A stretch of DNA of 63,278 nucleotides from Eubacteriales bacterium (GTDB lineage: Bacteria > Bacillota > Clostridia > Tissierellales > GPF-1): NCBI GenBank assembly GCA_030625815.1, contig DAOUQF010000021.1, positions 1 to 63,278 of the forward strand. The letters are read 5' to 3'. The translations under genes were made by a program, and so were the position numbers. Below the pieces are notes generated by a model, which saw only the letters and a program-made list of their open reading frames with translations, searched no databases and was not told where the DNA came from. Shown one piece after another: positions 8,747-17,622 of this stretch (positions are counted from its first letter, which is position 1; the number at the start of each line of letters is the position of its first letter).

Positions 8747-10002
8747 AATGCCAATTCAAAATCTTCAATTGAAATCACCTTTCGAATGGTGCTGCCCTGG
8801 ATCACAATCGAGAAGATTACAACCATGTAGCTTAGGGCTTGAATCCGATTACTTAGAACACATTCCGGCAATTGCAGCGCTAGTGCAATTGTAAGGCCTC
8901 CCTTCAATCCGCCCCAGGTCAGAAGACGCATCAAATTCCAGCGGTTGCAACTCAATTGCATGCGCTTTCGATAGATCATCACCGGAAGATATACAGCCAA
9001 AAACCGACCCAGAATCCCGATTCCAATAACAAAAAAACTTTCCAGCCACAATTGCTCAAAGAAGGTCAAAAATACAACCTGAAACCCAATCATCATAAAG
9101 AGAAATCCATTTAAGATCTGATCCCCCATCTCCCAAAAGATATTTAAGAGTGAATGGGGATTGCAGACAATGTCAATATCATGAACCCGTGTCGCGATGG
9201 TGATCCCAACAATCACCACAGCCAGCGGACCATTCACCTGTAAAGTAGTTGCCGCAGATATCGTAAAAAACACCGATGCCGTCGTCACAAAAATCGCGGT
9301 AATATCTTCGCGAATCCGAGCGAGCAAGAATACAATCAAAATACCGACAACAAGACCCAGCAAGACCCCGCCAAGAATTTCCTCCCCCAAAATTCGTACA
9401 ACTTCTCCTGCCCGCACCACCTCTGGATGCAATTTCACGCCCAAAAGAATTAAAAAGAGTGTATAACTCACTCCGTCATTGAACAAAGATTCCCCAGAAA
9501 TCAAGACCTCCAACCGCTTTGGCAGCTTCATCTCCCTTAAAATACTTAAGACTGCAATCGGATCCGTTGGGGCGAGAATCGCTCCGAAAAGAAAGACATC
9601 AATCCAACCAAACCCAATATGAAAGATTCCCTCCAGTACAAGATACAAAAGAACGCCATAGATCAGCGTTGAAAAAACAACCCCCAGGCTCGCAAGGACT
9701 AAAATCAATCCTCGATCCGGCTTGAGATCTCGGCTGGACAAGTGAATCGATCCGGCAAACAAAAGAAAGCCCAAGGCATATTCCAATAAAAAGGTTTTAA
9801 AATCAATCAGGGTTAAGTATTTCAAAAAAATGGTATGCCCAAAGGGAATACCCACCAACTCGCATAAAATTAAAAAAACTGAAAACCCCAAGGATAAGAC
9901 CGTCAAACCGATTGTAAAAGGGAAATGAAGGAACCGCTCATTGATAAAAACAAAGATTGCGGCAACCATCATCAAAACGGCAAAAACTTGTGAAAAAGTC
10001 AT
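8731..10002 (-). CDS. CPA1-type Na+(K+)/H+ antiporter
   Basis: A 423-residue protein with about 12 membrane spans. Signature blocks of the NhaP/CPA1 family are FGAILAPTDPIAVLSI (unwound helix with the TDP motif) and ISGESLFNDGVSYTLF (ND pair for ion and proton binding). A conserved LLTWGGLKGGLTIALAL block sits near the C-terminus. It probably exchanges cytosolic Na+ or K+ for protons. There is almost no C-terminal cytosolic domain. GAAGGAGGGATATT precedes the ATG. It follows the thioredoxin-like gene on the same strand, but a hairpin separates them. Confidence 0.9.
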   Translation of the reverse strand: MTFSQVFAVLMMVAAIFVFINERFLHFPFTIGLTVLSLGFSVFLILCELVGIPFGHTIFLKYLTLIDFKTFLLEYALGFLLFAGSIHLSSRDLKPDRGLILVLASLGVVFSTLIYGVLLYLVLEGIFHIGFGWIDVFLFGAILAPTDPIAVLSILREMKLPKRLEVLISGESLFNDGVSYTLFLILLGVKLHPEVVRAGEVVRILGEEILGGVLLGLVVGILIVFLLARIREDITAIFVTTASVFFTISAATTLQVNGPLAVVIVGITIATRVHDIDIVCNPHSLLNIFWEMGDQILNGFLFMMIGFQVVFLTFFEQLWLESFFVIGIGILGRFLAVYLPVMIYRKRMQLSCNRWNLMRLLTWGGLKGGLTIALALQLPECVLSNRIQALSYMVVIFSIVIQGSTIRKVISIEDFELALKRNR

Positions 10003-10039
10003 AATATCCCTCCTTCATTTTTCCTTTACCCGTAATAGC

Positions 10040-10065
10040 AAAAATGACGCCTTTCGGCGTCATTT
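10040..10065 (-). terminator. Terminator of the thioredoxin-like gene
   Basis: A 10-bp stem, AAATGACGCC and GGCGTCATTT, with a TTTC loop and a short U-run (five) on the minus strand, lies between the thioredoxin-like gene and the antiporter. It may be leaky, since the antiporter has no obvious promoter of its own. Confidence 0.7.
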
Positions 10066-10067
10066 CC

Positions 10068-10397
10068 CTATGCTTCTCGATTGATTTGTTCAATTCGTTC
10101 CATAATCTGATCAAGCTCTTCCAATCGCAAGAATCGGCCCGCTTCATACACCCGCTGCCCATCAAAATACACATGGATCGTTGGGGCGGCAAAAACTTGA
10201 TAATGGCCTCTTGCTTCAGGCACATCCTCGATCATCACTAATCCCAAGTCCATCTCCGCGCGCTCTTGATACCGCGCCTCTACCTCTTGACGCATGGATT
10301 TGCATACCGAACAAGCCTCTGAAGCAAAATAAACCAAGCGAAAACCTGATTCCGCTATAAATTTCTGAATTTCTTCTATCCTAAGTAGTGGTTTCAT
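10068..10397 (-). CDS. Thioredoxin-like thiol-disulfide protein
   Basis: A 109-residue single-domain thioredoxin fold with an active-site C-x-x-C (EACSVCKSM, ~residues 29-32) and the cis-proline region (FAAPTIHVYFDG). There is no signal peptide, so it is cytosolic. CSVC differs from the CGPC of housekeeping thioredoxin, so the redox partner is unknown. It may handle protein disulfides or low-molecular-weight persulfides. GGGGGGATGAT precedes the ATG. Its promoter carries an ATACC-N7-GGTAT inverted repeat over the -10 box (see separate entry). Confidence 0.85.
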   Translation of the reverse strand: MKPLLRIEEIQKFIAESGFRLVYFASEACSVCKSMRQEVEARYQERAEMDLGLVMIEDVPEARGHYQVFAAPTIHVYFDGQRVYEAGRFLRLEELDQIMERIEQINREA

Positions 10398-10414
10398 ATC
10401 ATCCCCCCGAAACC

Positions 10415-10442
10415 ATTATACCTAACGGGGGTATGATGTCAA
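10415..10442 (-). promoter_or_regulatory. Promoter of the thioredoxin-like gene with CsoR/CstR-like repeat
   Basis: Minus strand TTGACA (10437-10442) and TATAAT (10415-10420) are 16 bp apart. An inverted repeat ATACC (10418-10422) / GGTAT (10430-10434) with a C/G-rich centre overlaps the -10 box and spacer. C/G-tract repeats flanked by AT are typical of CsoR/CstR-family operators. The regulator is not in the window, so this is inference. Confidence 0.6.
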
Positions 10443-11683
10443 CCTCGAATCTGACCGTTTCCATAGATAATATACTTGGTTGTGGTCAATGCCTCGACAC
10501 CCATTGGTCCGCGGGCATGCAATTTTTGCGTCGATATACCGATCTCCGCACCGAACCCAAACTCCGATCCATCCGTAAACCGGGTGGATGCGTTCACATA
10601 GACAGCCGCCGCGTCCACTTCATTTAAGAACTTTTGTGAGGCGGAGTAGCTTTCTGTTAAAATCGCTTCCGAATGTTTGGTGCTGTAGGTCGCAATATGC
10701 TCAATCGCTGCTTCCAAACTAGGCACAACGCGAATCGCCAGCTTCAGATCCAAATATTCATTCGCCCAGTCCCATTCGGTGGCTGGAATAATTGTATCGG
10801 CAAATCCGCAAACACGCTCGTCTCCGTGACATTCCACGCCTTTGGCCTCCAGCTCCTGAAGCATGTCCGGAAGAAATTCATCCGCTACCGCTTCATGCAC
10901 CAGCAGGGTTTCCAATGCGTTGCAAACCCCTGGTCGCTGTACCTTCGCATTGATCACGATTAATTTTGCCTTTTCAAGATTTGCGCTTTCATCAACAAAA
11001 GTATGGCAATTCCCAACGCCGGTCTCGATGACGGGCACACTTGCATTCTCGATGACGGATTGAATCAATCCGGCGCCGCCTCTTGGAATCAACACATCCA
11101 GATATTCATTCAATCGCATCAATTCCCGCGCAGTTTCACGAGACGGATCTTCCAGCATCTGCACCGCATCCGGAATCGACCCAACTGCTGTCAAGGCCTC
11201 TTTGATGATCTTGACAAACACTTGATTGGTTTCGAAGGCTTCCTTCCCGCCTCGCAGAATCACCGCATTGCCCGATTTGAAGCTCAAAGCAAAAGCATCA
11301 ACGGTTACATTGGGCCGCGCTTCATAGATCATTCCTAGCACGCCAATCGGCACCCGTTTTTGCCCGTAGATCATGCCATTGGGATGAGTCCTCATCCACA
11401 AGACCTCTCCAACAGGATCCTTCAAAGCAGCCGTCTGGCGCACGCCTTCCGCAATCCCTTCGATTCGGTCCGCTGTCAATAGCAGCCGATCCAAGAGGGA
11501 ACCCCGTACGCCGTTCTCTTCCGCTTTGCCCATATCCTTTGCATTGGCAGCCAAGATCTCTGCCTGATTTGCCAATAATGCTTCCGCTACTGCCTGAAGG
11601 GCTTGGTTTTTCTCTTCACTGCCCAAGATTGCCATTTTTATCGACGCGCCTTTTGCCAGTTTTCCCAAATCTTTTACGCTCAT
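10439..11683 (-). CDS. proA: Gamma-glutamyl phosphate reductase
   Basis: A 414-residue NADPH-dependent enzyme of the aldehyde-dehydrogenase superfamily that reduces gamma-glutamyl phosphate to glutamate semialdehyde, the second step of proline synthesis. The catalytic cysteine is in QRPGVCNALETLL. VPIGVLGMIYEARPNVT and the C-terminal SEFGFGAEIGIST are family hallmarks. Eight upstream codons were dropped: the ATG at 11683 follows GGAGGAAAAT and shares its A with the proB TAA stop, giving tight translational coupling. The open frame before it lies inside proB. Confidence 0.95.
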   Translation of the reverse strand: MSVKDLGKLAKGASIKMAILGSEEKNQALQAVAEALLANQAEILAANAKDMGKAEENGVRGSLLDRLLLTADRIEGIAEGVRQTAALKDPVGEVLWMRTHPNGMIYGQKRVPIGVLGMIYEARPNVTVDAFALSFKSGNAVILRGGKEAFETNQVFVKIIKEALTAVGSIPDAVQMLEDPSRETARELMRLNEYLDVLIPRGGAGLIQSVIENASVPVIETGVGNCHTFVDESANLEKAKLIVINAKVQRPGVCNALETLLVHEAVADEFLPDMLQELEAKGVECHGDERVCGFADTIIPATEWDWANEYLDLKLAIRVVPSLEAAIEHIATYSTKHSEAILTESYSASQKFLNEVDAAAVYVNASTRFTDGSEFGFGAEIGISTQKLHARGPMGVEALTTTKYIIYGNGQIRG

Positions 11684-12486
11684 TATTTTCCTCCTCCATG
11701 AAACCATGTACCAATGGGTTTTCCATCCAGAATCTCAAACAATTGATCGATATTCTCGCCAGACGAAATAATCGTCTCAATGCCATTTTTCTTTGCAATC
11801 CGTGCGGCAATCACCTTCGTCGCCATCCCGCCGGTTCCCTGACTGCTTCCCGGTCCGCCTGCAATCTCCTGAATTTCCGGTGTGATTTCCTTCACTTCCT
11901 CGATCAGCTTTGCATCCGAATTTTTCCTCGGATCCTGATCATACAGCCCTGCGATATCCGATAAAATGACGAGCACATCCGCCGATAACAAGCCGGCTAC
12001 TATCGCCGACAGGGTGTCATTGTCACCAAACCGACTCTCCTCGATTTCTTCCGTGGAGATTGTATCATTTTCATTGACAATGGGAATCGCACCCATGGAC
12101 ATCAAGGTTTGAAATGTCCTTTTTGCATTATTGCTCTTAATGGGATGATCCATTACATCCTTGGTAAGAAGAATTTGTGCAATGGGCTGATTATAGGTTG
12201 AAAAAAAGTTTTCATAGACCTGCATCAATCGACCCTGCCCTACGGCGGCAACCGCTTGGGTTTCCGCCAAGGTTTTGGGCCGCTCGTTCAGACCCAGACG
12301 CCCCATGCCAAACCCGATAGCGCCCGATGATACAAGAATGACCTCCTTGCCCGATCGCTGCAGATCCGATAAAACAAAGGCCAAACGCTCAATTTTTCGT
12401 AGATTCATCCCCCCCTGAGGGTGGGTAAGTGAAGAGGTTCCGATCTTCACGACAATCCGTTTACATGCCTGAATTCGCTTACGCAT
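11683..12486 (-). CDS. proB: Glutamate 5-kinase, short form without PUA domain
   Basis: A 267-residue ATP-dependent kinase making gamma-glutamyl phosphate, the first step of proline synthesis. The amino-acid-kinase fold is complete: KRIVVKIGTSSLT at the start, SSGAIGFGMGRLG, IVNENDTIS, RFGDNDTLSA and GTGGMATKVIAA. The ~100-residue C-terminal PUA domain of the E. coli-type enzyme is absent, as in several other bacterial ProB proteins. Product feedback should still be possible through the kinase domain. TTAAGGAGTCGTT precedes the ATG. It is first in the proB-proA operon. Confidence 0.93.
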   Translation of the reverse strand: MRKRIQACKRIVVKIGTSSLTHPQGGMNLRKIERLAFVLSDLQRSGKEVILVSSGAIGFGMGRLGLNERPKTLAETQAVAAVGQGRLMQVYENFFSTYNQPIAQILLTKDVMDHPIKSNNAKRTFQTLMSMGAIPIVNENDTISTEEIEESRFGDNDTLSAIVAGLLSADVLVILSDIAGLYDQDPRKNSDAKLIEEVKEITPEIQEIAGGPGSSQGTGGMATKVIAARIAKKNGIETIISSGENIDQLFEILDGKPIGTWFHGGGK

Positions 12487-12520
12487 AACGACTCCTTAAA
12501 TTGCGAATATTTTGCCTATC

Positions 12521-12549
12521 ACTATATCACACTAAAGTGCTTTAAACAA
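12521..12549 (-). promoter_or_regulatory. proBA promoter
   Basis: Minus strand TTGTTT (12544-12549) and TATAGT (12521-12526) with a 17-bp spacer. No T-box or other long leader fits in the ~30 nt leader. Confidence 0.6.
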
Positions 12550-12559
12550 GAAAACTCCT

Positions 12560-12588
12560 TTGACATCTCCCGCCTCTTTGTCTACACT
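12560..12588 (+). promoter_or_regulatory. Promoter of the HAD nucleotidase gene
   Basis: TTGACA (12560-12565) and TACACT (12583-12588) are 17 bp apart. It is divergent from the proBA promoter; the two -35 boxes are only 10 bp apart. Confidence 0.7.
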
Positions 12589-12618
12589 AAAGGAGATGAT
12601 GAATAAGGAGAGAATAGA

Positions 12619-13191
12619 ATGACTACACACGCCCTAACGATTTGTGTCGATATTGACGGTACCTTAACGAAACCCTATGCCTGGCTTGAATACACCGCCG
12701 AGGTCTTCAACAAGACGATCACCTTGAATATGTACCAGACCTGCTATACGGCGAAAGCCTTGGGAATCGAATCTGAAGAATATGCGAATTTCTATCTCGC
12801 AAACGGTAAAACCTTTTACTACGACTTATGTGAAATTCGTCCCTATGCCGACCGTGTCATGACTTTGCTCGATCAAAAGCATCGCGTTCATATCGTCACC
12901 TCACGGGAAAAACAATTTGCTGGCATTACCCAGCAGCTTTTAAGCGATCATGAAATCCCCGGCACCCTTCATGTGCTTGAGAGCTTCGACAAGGTTACCC
13001 CCGCAAAAGAATTGGGCTGTCAATTGTTTATTGAGGACAATCTCGAGATTGCCAGTTCATTGGCGGAAGCCGGATTTCCAGTCCTTCTGATGGATTGCGC
13101 ATACAATCGAAAACCCCTGCATCAATTGATTCGCCGCGTATCCGATTGGGAAGAGATTGAATCAATCATACATTCCATGTCTCATGAATAG
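12619..13191 (+). CDS. HAD-family 5-prime nucleotidase-like phosphatase
   Basis: A 190-residue cytosolic protein. HAD motif I is CVDIDGTLT (nucleophile and acid/base Asp), motif II is the T-S of HIVTSRE, and the motif IV acidic pair is FIEDNLEIA. The overall layout matches the NT5C/deoxyribonucleotidase-like and YqfW-type proteins, which dephosphorylate small phosphate esters. The substrate cannot be read from the sequence. AAGGAGAGAATAGA precedes the ATG. It is monocistronic, with its own promoter and a strong terminator, and lies next to a nucleoside hydrolase, which hints at nucleotide salvage. Confidence 0.78.
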   Translation: MTTHALTICVDIDGTLTKPYAWLEYTAEVFNKTITLNMYQTCYTAKALGIESEEYANFYLANGKTFYYDLCEIRPYADRVMTLLDQKHRVHIVTSREKQFAGITQQLLSDHEIPGTLHVLESFDKVTPAKELGCQLFIEDNLEIASSLAEAGFPVLLMDCAYNRKPLHQLIRRVSDWEEIESIIHSMSHE

Positions 13192-13196
13192 AACAA

Positions 13197-13226
13197 GAAC
13201 CGATCCTAGGATCGGTTCCTTTTTTT
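13197..13226 (+). terminator. Terminator of the HAD nucleotidase gene
   Basis: A 22-bp perfect palindrome (13197-13218), starting GAACCGATCC, is followed by CT and a run of Ts. Confidence 0.88.
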
Positions 13227-13251
13227 GCACACTTTCATTTTGCCAATACTA

Positions 13252-14169
13252 TTATGCCCTTGCGATTGCCGATTGAACCAACTCCATGATTCGATCTCGC
13301 TCCACACTCTCGTAAATCAATACATTTCGCTCTTCTTCCGGCGCGCAAAAATCCGCAATCGTCTGTCCGCGGCCAGGGCCCCAGCCTGTATCCAGCGTAA
13401 CCTTCGCCATACGGCCTGTAAAGGCTTCCGGCTCCATCAGGGACGCAACGGCACAGGTATCGTGCATCTGATCAACAGCAAGCCCCATACGCTTCGCAAA
13501 GGCGGCGTGATGCCAAAGAAATTTGGCCGCCGTTTTCGCAAGCTCGGTGCCCACGGCTTCGATACTCTCAATCTCTTGATCTCGAATAAACATCTGATAC
13601 GTCAAATTCAACCCACTCATGCGAATCGGCACACCCGAAGAAAACACAATCTGCGCCGCCTCTGGATCATGCCCGACATTGGCCTCGGCGACCGGCGAAA
13701 TATTGCCAAAACTCGTCGATCCGCCCATGATGGAAATCTCCTCGATCCGCCCCTTGACTTCCGGATACATGCGCAACAACAAACCGATATTCGTCAAGGG
13801 ACCAATTGCGATCAGCGTAATTTTTTCCCGACTCGCCATCAGGGTGTTTTTCATCCATTCCACTGCATGAACCATTTCCGGCTTTCTATCTGCCTCCGGC
13901 AGGATTACCTCTCCCAATCCATTGGGCCCATGAACAAACTCCGCGATCGTCAGTGGTTGAATCAACGGACGATCCGCCCCCTTGGCCACCGGAATATCCG
14001 GTCGCCCATAAAAAGAAAGCAGATCTAACGCATTCTTCGTCGTTACTTCAATGCGATGATTTCCCGCCACCGTCGTTACCCCTAAAATCTCATGCTCCGA
14101 CTGACAGAGCAGCAAGAGCGCAATTGCATCATCCAGTCCCGGATCGCAATCAAAAATAACTTTCCTCAT
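13252..14169 (-). CDS. Inosine-uridine preferring nucleoside hydrolase
   Basis: A 305-residue enzyme that cleaves the N-glycosidic bond of ribonucleosides to base and ribose. The calcium-binding DCDPGLDDAIAL motif at the N-terminus is diagnostic. Further conserved blocks are ITLIAIGPLTNIGLLL, IMGGS, NVGHDPEAA and HDTCAVASLM, with His and Asp for leaving-group activation and metal binding. Whether it prefers purine or pyrimidine nucleosides cannot be decided. AGGAGGAAAAA precedes the ATG. It follows the diguanylate cyclase gene on the same strand with a 9-nt gap, so cotranscription is likely. Confidence 0.92.
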   Translation of the reverse strand: MRKVIFDCDPGLDDAIALLLLCQSEHEILGVTTVAGNHRIEVTTKNALDLLSFYGRPDIPVAKGADRPLIQPLTIAEFVHGPNGLGEVILPEADRKPEMVHAVEWMKNTLMASREKITLIAIGPLTNIGLLLRMYPEVKGRIEEISIMGGSTSFGNISPVAEANVGHDPEAAQIVFSSGVPIRMSGLNLTYQMFIRDQEIESIEAVGTELAKTAAKFLWHHAAFAKRMGLAVDQMHDTCAVASLMEPEAFTGRMAKVTLDTGWGPGRGQTIADFCAPEEERNVLIYESVERDRIMELVQSAIARA

Positions 14170-14178
14170 TTTTTCCTC

Positions 14179-15264
14179 CTAATACACCGTGGTATGATTC
14201 TTCCCTTTTGCCTTTGCTTCATATAAATAGCCATCTACGCGTTTCATAATGGCTTCGAAATTATCATTGCGAGAAATTTCCGTTACCCCAAAGCTGCAGG
14301 TAACCACCCTTCCTTCAACTGAAAATTCCTTCTCGATCTCGATTCGAATACGCTCCGCTACAGAATAAGCCTCAAGTTTTCCCGCATAGGGCATCAGAAT
14401 AATAAACTCTTCTCCCCCCCAGCGCGCAAGAACATCTCGATCCCGTACCATTCTACGAGCGATTTTAGAGACCTTCTTTAAAACACGATCGCCCTCCAAA
14501 TGTCCAAATTCATCGTTGACCTTTTTAAAATCATCGATATCAAACATAATCGTCGCAACACGTTCATCCTCGATACTTGCAAGATATTTCATCAACTCGT
14601 CATCAAATTTTTGCCGATTATAGATCTCCGTCAATGGATCCATATCCAGCATTTCCTTAAGATTCATACTATTGATATACTGCTTGCGCTGATAAATATT
14701 TCCTCGCACTGCATTGACATAACTAATCCCAATAATAATACATACGTACAAAATCCAGGCAACCGATTGAAACTGCTCCGGCTGATAGGTATAGACCGCA
14801 TGATAAATAAACGCAGATCCGGAAATCCCAGTAGAAATCAAATGATAAACCGCGCGATTGGGAATCAGAAAGATGCCTAAAATAACGCAAATCATACCAA
14901 GAAACTGAATCATAAGATCGCCGCTCTTCTGATAGACGACAAACATTTGAACAAATAGCAAACTGACAGCAATCTCTGTCAGAAGCATAATCACGGGATA
15001 CAAGGTAAATCCCGTTCCAAACCGCAGCCAGATATACAAGATCATCATCAACCCCAAGAAAAGAGACCGATTAAAAAAAGCCCAAACAAAATCAGCATGG
15101 GGACGGAGAAAGAACCAGTCTGGAATTAAAAACAGCGCATACAAGATTCCCAGCATCAAAAGACTCCTTTTCAAGAAGCCCATCGAGCTTTCGAAGAATT
15201 GATCAAAATATGCTTTTTCCAATACTTTATTCTGAAAGATGCCCAGCAATCGATTGATCTTCAT
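14179..15264 (-). CDS. Membrane-anchored diguanylate cyclase
   Basis: A 361-residue protein with about five to six membrane spans (~residues 30-190) and a C-terminal GGDEF domain (~200-361). The active-site motif is GGEEF and is preceded at the right distance by an RxxD inhibitory site (RDRD). No EAL domain or PAS domain is visible. Start at 15264 because AGGAGGAATATT lies just before it and the 16 upstream codons overlap the promoter area. It is the second c-di-GMP gene in the window, supporting active c-di-GMP signalling. The ligand or stress sensed by the membrane part is unknown. Confidence 0.9.
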   Translation of the reverse strand: MKINRLLGIFQNKVLEKAYFDQFFESSMGFLKRSLLMLGILYALFLIPDWFFLRPHADFVWAFFNRSLFLGLMMILYIWLRFGTGFTLYPVIMLLTEIAVSLLFVQMFVVYQKSGDLMIQFLGMICVILGIFLIPNRAVYHLISTGISGSAFIYHAVYTYQPEQFQSVAWILYVCIIIGISYVNAVRGNIYQRKQYINSMNLKEMLDMDPLTEIYNRQKFDDELMKYLASIEDERVATIMFDIDDFKKVNDEFGHLEGDRVLKKVSKIARRMVRDRDVLARWGGEEFIILMPYAGKLEAYSVAERIRIEIEKEFSVEGRVVTCSFGVTEISRNDNFEAIMKRVDGYLYEAKAKGKNHTTVY

Positions 15265-15283
15265 AATATTCCTCCTGCGTCTC

Positions 15284-15338
15284 ATTATATCAAATGCATC
15301 GACGCCTTTCATTACTCCTTCACAAATCCATGATAAAA
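15284..15338. promoter_or_regulatory. Divergent promoter region, cyclase / two-component operon
   Basis: Minus strand TGATATAAT (extended -10, TATAAT at 15284-15289) serves the cyclase. Plus strand TGATAAAAT (extended -10 ending at 15338) serves the response regulator. Neither has a strong -35 box. Confidence 0.45.
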
Positions 15339-15355
15339 TAAATTTGGAGGGAAAA

Positions 15356-16039
15356 ATGGATAAAATATTGTTGGTTGATGATGAAAAAAAACTAATGGAA
15401 GTTTTGGTTGCTTATGTGAAGCAATCAGGGTTTATACCCATTTCTGCCTATACCGGAACGGAAGCGCTGAAACTCTTCCACGATAAAAAACCCGCCCTTG
15501 TTGTTTTGGATCTTATGTTGCCGGATTTGAACGGTGAAGAAGTCTGTAGACAGATCCGTCGAGTCTCTTCGGTTCCAATCATTATGTTGACTGCCAAAGG
15601 ACAGCTGGAAAACCGCCTGAACGGACTTCAATTGGGTGCCGACGATTACTTGATTAAACCCGTCAGTCCCAAAGAATTGATCCTGCGCATTCAAAATCTC
15701 CTCAGACGCAGTCACTTTGGCACGCCCTTGGGGAAAATTTTTCTATCGAAGAGCTTCTGGATTGATCTGGAAGCTGAGCAAGTTTTCCGAAATAATCATG
15801 AGATCCACCTGACGCCCATCGAGTATCGACTCTTATCATTTTTTGTTCGAAATCCGAATCGGCCTCTCAGCCGCAGCTTGATCATTGAAAGAGCCTTGGG
15901 TTATGACTACGAAGGAGACGAAAGAACCATCGATGTTCATATCAAAAACCTTCGCAAGAAACTTGAAGAGGATCCAAAGTCACCAAAGCTGCTTGTTACT
16001 GTATTTGGAAAAGGGTACCGATTCGAGGTGATTCCATGA
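15356..16039 (+). CDS. OmpR-family response regulator
   Basis: A 227-residue DNA-binding regulator. The receiver domain (~1-115) has the acid pair D8/D9, phospho-acceptor D52 (VVLDLMLPD), a conserved T/S and K (MLTAKG). The C-terminal winged helix (~130-225) shows LTPIEYRLLSFF and RTIDVHIKNLRKKLE. The ORF is open 39 codons further upstream, but TTTGGAGGGAAAA before the ATG at 15356 and the canonical MDKILLVDDE define the start. It overlaps the histidine kinase by 4 nt (ATGA). The operon continues into a SHOCT protein and a small exported protein, which are plausible targets or modulators. Confidence 0.95.
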   Translation: MDKILLVDDEKKLMEVLVAYVKQSGFIPISAYTGTEALKLFHDKKPALVVLDLMLPDLNGEEVCRQIRRVSSVPIIMLTAKGQLENRLNGLQLGADDYLIKPVSPKELILRIQNLLRRSHFGTPLGKIFLSKSFWIDLEAEQVFRNNHEIHLTPIEYRLLSFFVRNPNRPLSRSLIIERALGYDYEGDERTIDVHIKNLRKKLEEDPKSPKLLVTVFGKGYRFEVIP

Positions 16040-17385
16040 TGAAAAAAGCCTTTTCTTTCTCCCATATCCTATTCGCCTCATTTTTACTGATTGCACTCGT
16101 TATTTTATCGAGCACTTTGATCCTTGAGCACTTTGTTTTTGATAATACCTTCGGAAACTACCTGCAAGACCAAACGATTTCTGAGGATCTTGACTGGGTT
16201 TCATTCATTGAAGAAACCCTGACTGCGGGCAGCGACCCAACCTTTGATCTTCAACGAGCCGCCATGATGGATGATCTTCAATTCACTTTTCTTGATGAAT
16301 CAGGAAATATCATTGGATTGATCGACTCAAATTCCATGGGCATGGGACATATGCAACGCGACCATCTAACTCTAATTGAAAGAGATTACCCCCTGGAAAA
16401 CACGCCTTTTGCGATGGTTCGTATCGGACGTCCAGAAAATACGATTCTATCCTTGCCGGAAGCGAACTTCCGAAAAAACTTGAATCAAGGATATGTATTG
16501 ATCGGATTGTTCAGCTTGATCTTTGCAGGCTTCATAGCCTTATGGCTTAGCCGGCGTGTTTCAAAACCCATTCAATCTTTGGAGCATTATGCGGATTCAA
16601 TCACGAACCAAAATTGGAATGAACAACCGCCTTCCGCAAGTTCATTAAAAGAGGTTGCTTCTCTCCGCGATTCCTTGATTCATTTATCCACTCGATTGCA
16701 GGTTCAAAATCAGTTGAGACGACAATTAACCACCAACATGTCCCATGAGTTGCGAACCCCCTTAAATGTCCTCTTGAATCAAATAGAAGCCATCCATGAC
16801 GGTGTTCTTCCCTTAACGCCAGAACGAAGCAACTCGTTGATTCAGGAAATCCATCGGCTGTCACGACTGGTTGCGCAAATCGAAGATCTAAACGATCTTG
16901 AACAAAAACCCGAAACGATTTCGAAACCCTTCAATTTGTCGAAAACCCTGCGGGAAGTATCGAACGCCTATCTGTCATTATTTAAAGAACGCAGAATTTC
17001 GTTTGCTGCCGAGGTCTCTGATTCCCTTGAAATCAATAGTCAAGAAGACACGATCCGACAAATCCTCTTCAATCTCTTGGAAAACGCCTTGCGCTATACC
17101 CCGGAATCCGGGCAGGTGAAATTGGAAGCAAGAAAAGAAAATCAAGAAATCTTGATTACGATTCAAGATAACGGCACCGGAATTCCCGAAGGTGCTTTGC
17201 CGCATATCTTTGATCGATTCTATCGCGTCGATCCGGCAAGAGCCAAGGAAACAGGTGGTTCTGGTCTAGGTCTATCCATTGTAAAAGAGTTGTTGAATAC
17301 GATACAGGGGACAATCACATGTGAAAGCCGGGTAGGCAAAGGAACCGTCTTTCACATTCGACTCCCGCTTGAGCTTCTTCATTAA
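16036..17385 (+). CDS. Sensor histidine kinase
   Basis: A 449-residue membrane kinase. There is one span at ~8-30, an extracytoplasmic sensor of ~115 residues, a second span at ~152-172, HAMP (~173-225), a HisKA domain with phospho-accepting H237 (MSHELRTPLN) and a HATPase_c domain with N box (LLENALRYTPE), G1 (DNGTGIP), F (FDRFYR) and G2 (GGSGLGLSIV). The sensor region has methionine- and histidine-containing stretches (SMGMGHMQRDH). This would suit metal sensing but is not proof. ATGATG at the start overlaps the regulator stop. Confidence 0.93.
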   Translation: MMKKAFSFSHILFASFLLIALVILSSTLILEHFVFDNTFGNYLQDQTISEDLDWVSFIEETLTAGSDPTFDLQRAAMMDDLQFTFLDESGNIIGLIDSNSMGMGHMQRDHLTLIERDYPLENTPFAMVRIGRPENTILSLPEANFRKNLNQGYVLIGLFSLIFAGFIALWLSRRVSKPIQSLEHYADSITNQNWNEQPPSASSLKEVASLRDSLIHLSTRLQVQNQLRRQLTTNMSHELRTPLNVLLNQIEAIHDGVLPLTPERSNSLIQEIHRLSRLVAQIEDLNDLEQKPETISKPFNLSKTLREVSNAYLSLFKERRISFAAEVSDSLEINSQEDTIRQILFNLLENALRYTPESGQVKLEARKENQEILITIQDNGTGIPEGALPHIFDRFYRVDPARAKETGGSGLGLSIVKELLNTIQGTITCESRVGKGTVFHIRLPLELLH

Positions 17386-17430
17386 ATTTTCATATCTCTC
17401 CTTTACACTGTAACTGAAGGAGGGGTTTCC

Positions 17431-17622
17431 ATGATGTTTATATGGATCTTGGCAATCGGCGGGATCATCTGGTATTTGGGAATAACAGATTCCTCATCCA
17501 AAAGGAATAACGGGTATCGATCATCTCACGCCAAAGAGATCCTCGATCAGCGATTCGCACAGGGTGAACTCAATGAATCCACCTATCTTAAAATGAAGCG
17601 TCAACTTGAGGAGGAAACATGA
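17431..17622 (+). CDS. Small membrane protein with SHOCT domain
   Basis: 63 residues. An N-terminal membrane span (~2-17) is followed by a linker and a C-terminal SHOCT motif (AKEILDQRFAQGELNESTYL, ~35-60), a short oligomerisation-type motif often found at the ends of bacterial membrane proteins. AAGGAGGGGTTTCC precedes the start. It overlaps the next gene by 4 nt and follows the histidine kinase by 45 nt, so it is part of the two-component operon. No enzymatic role is predicted. Confidence 0.8.
   Translation: MMFIWILAIGGIIWYLGITDSSSKRNNGYRSSHAKEILDQRFAQGELNESTYLKMKRQLEEET

Noticed and set aside
11683-12486. ProB read as truncated by a frameshift because the PUA domain is missing
   Set aside because: The stop overlaps the proA start in a coupled arrangement and no PUA remnant is found downstream; short ProB proteins are known.
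13225-14028. A 267-codon open frame antisense to the nucleoside hydrolase gene
   Set aside because: It has no ribosome-binding site or recognisable domain, and the opposite strand carries a complete, well conserved enzyme. It is a shadow frame.
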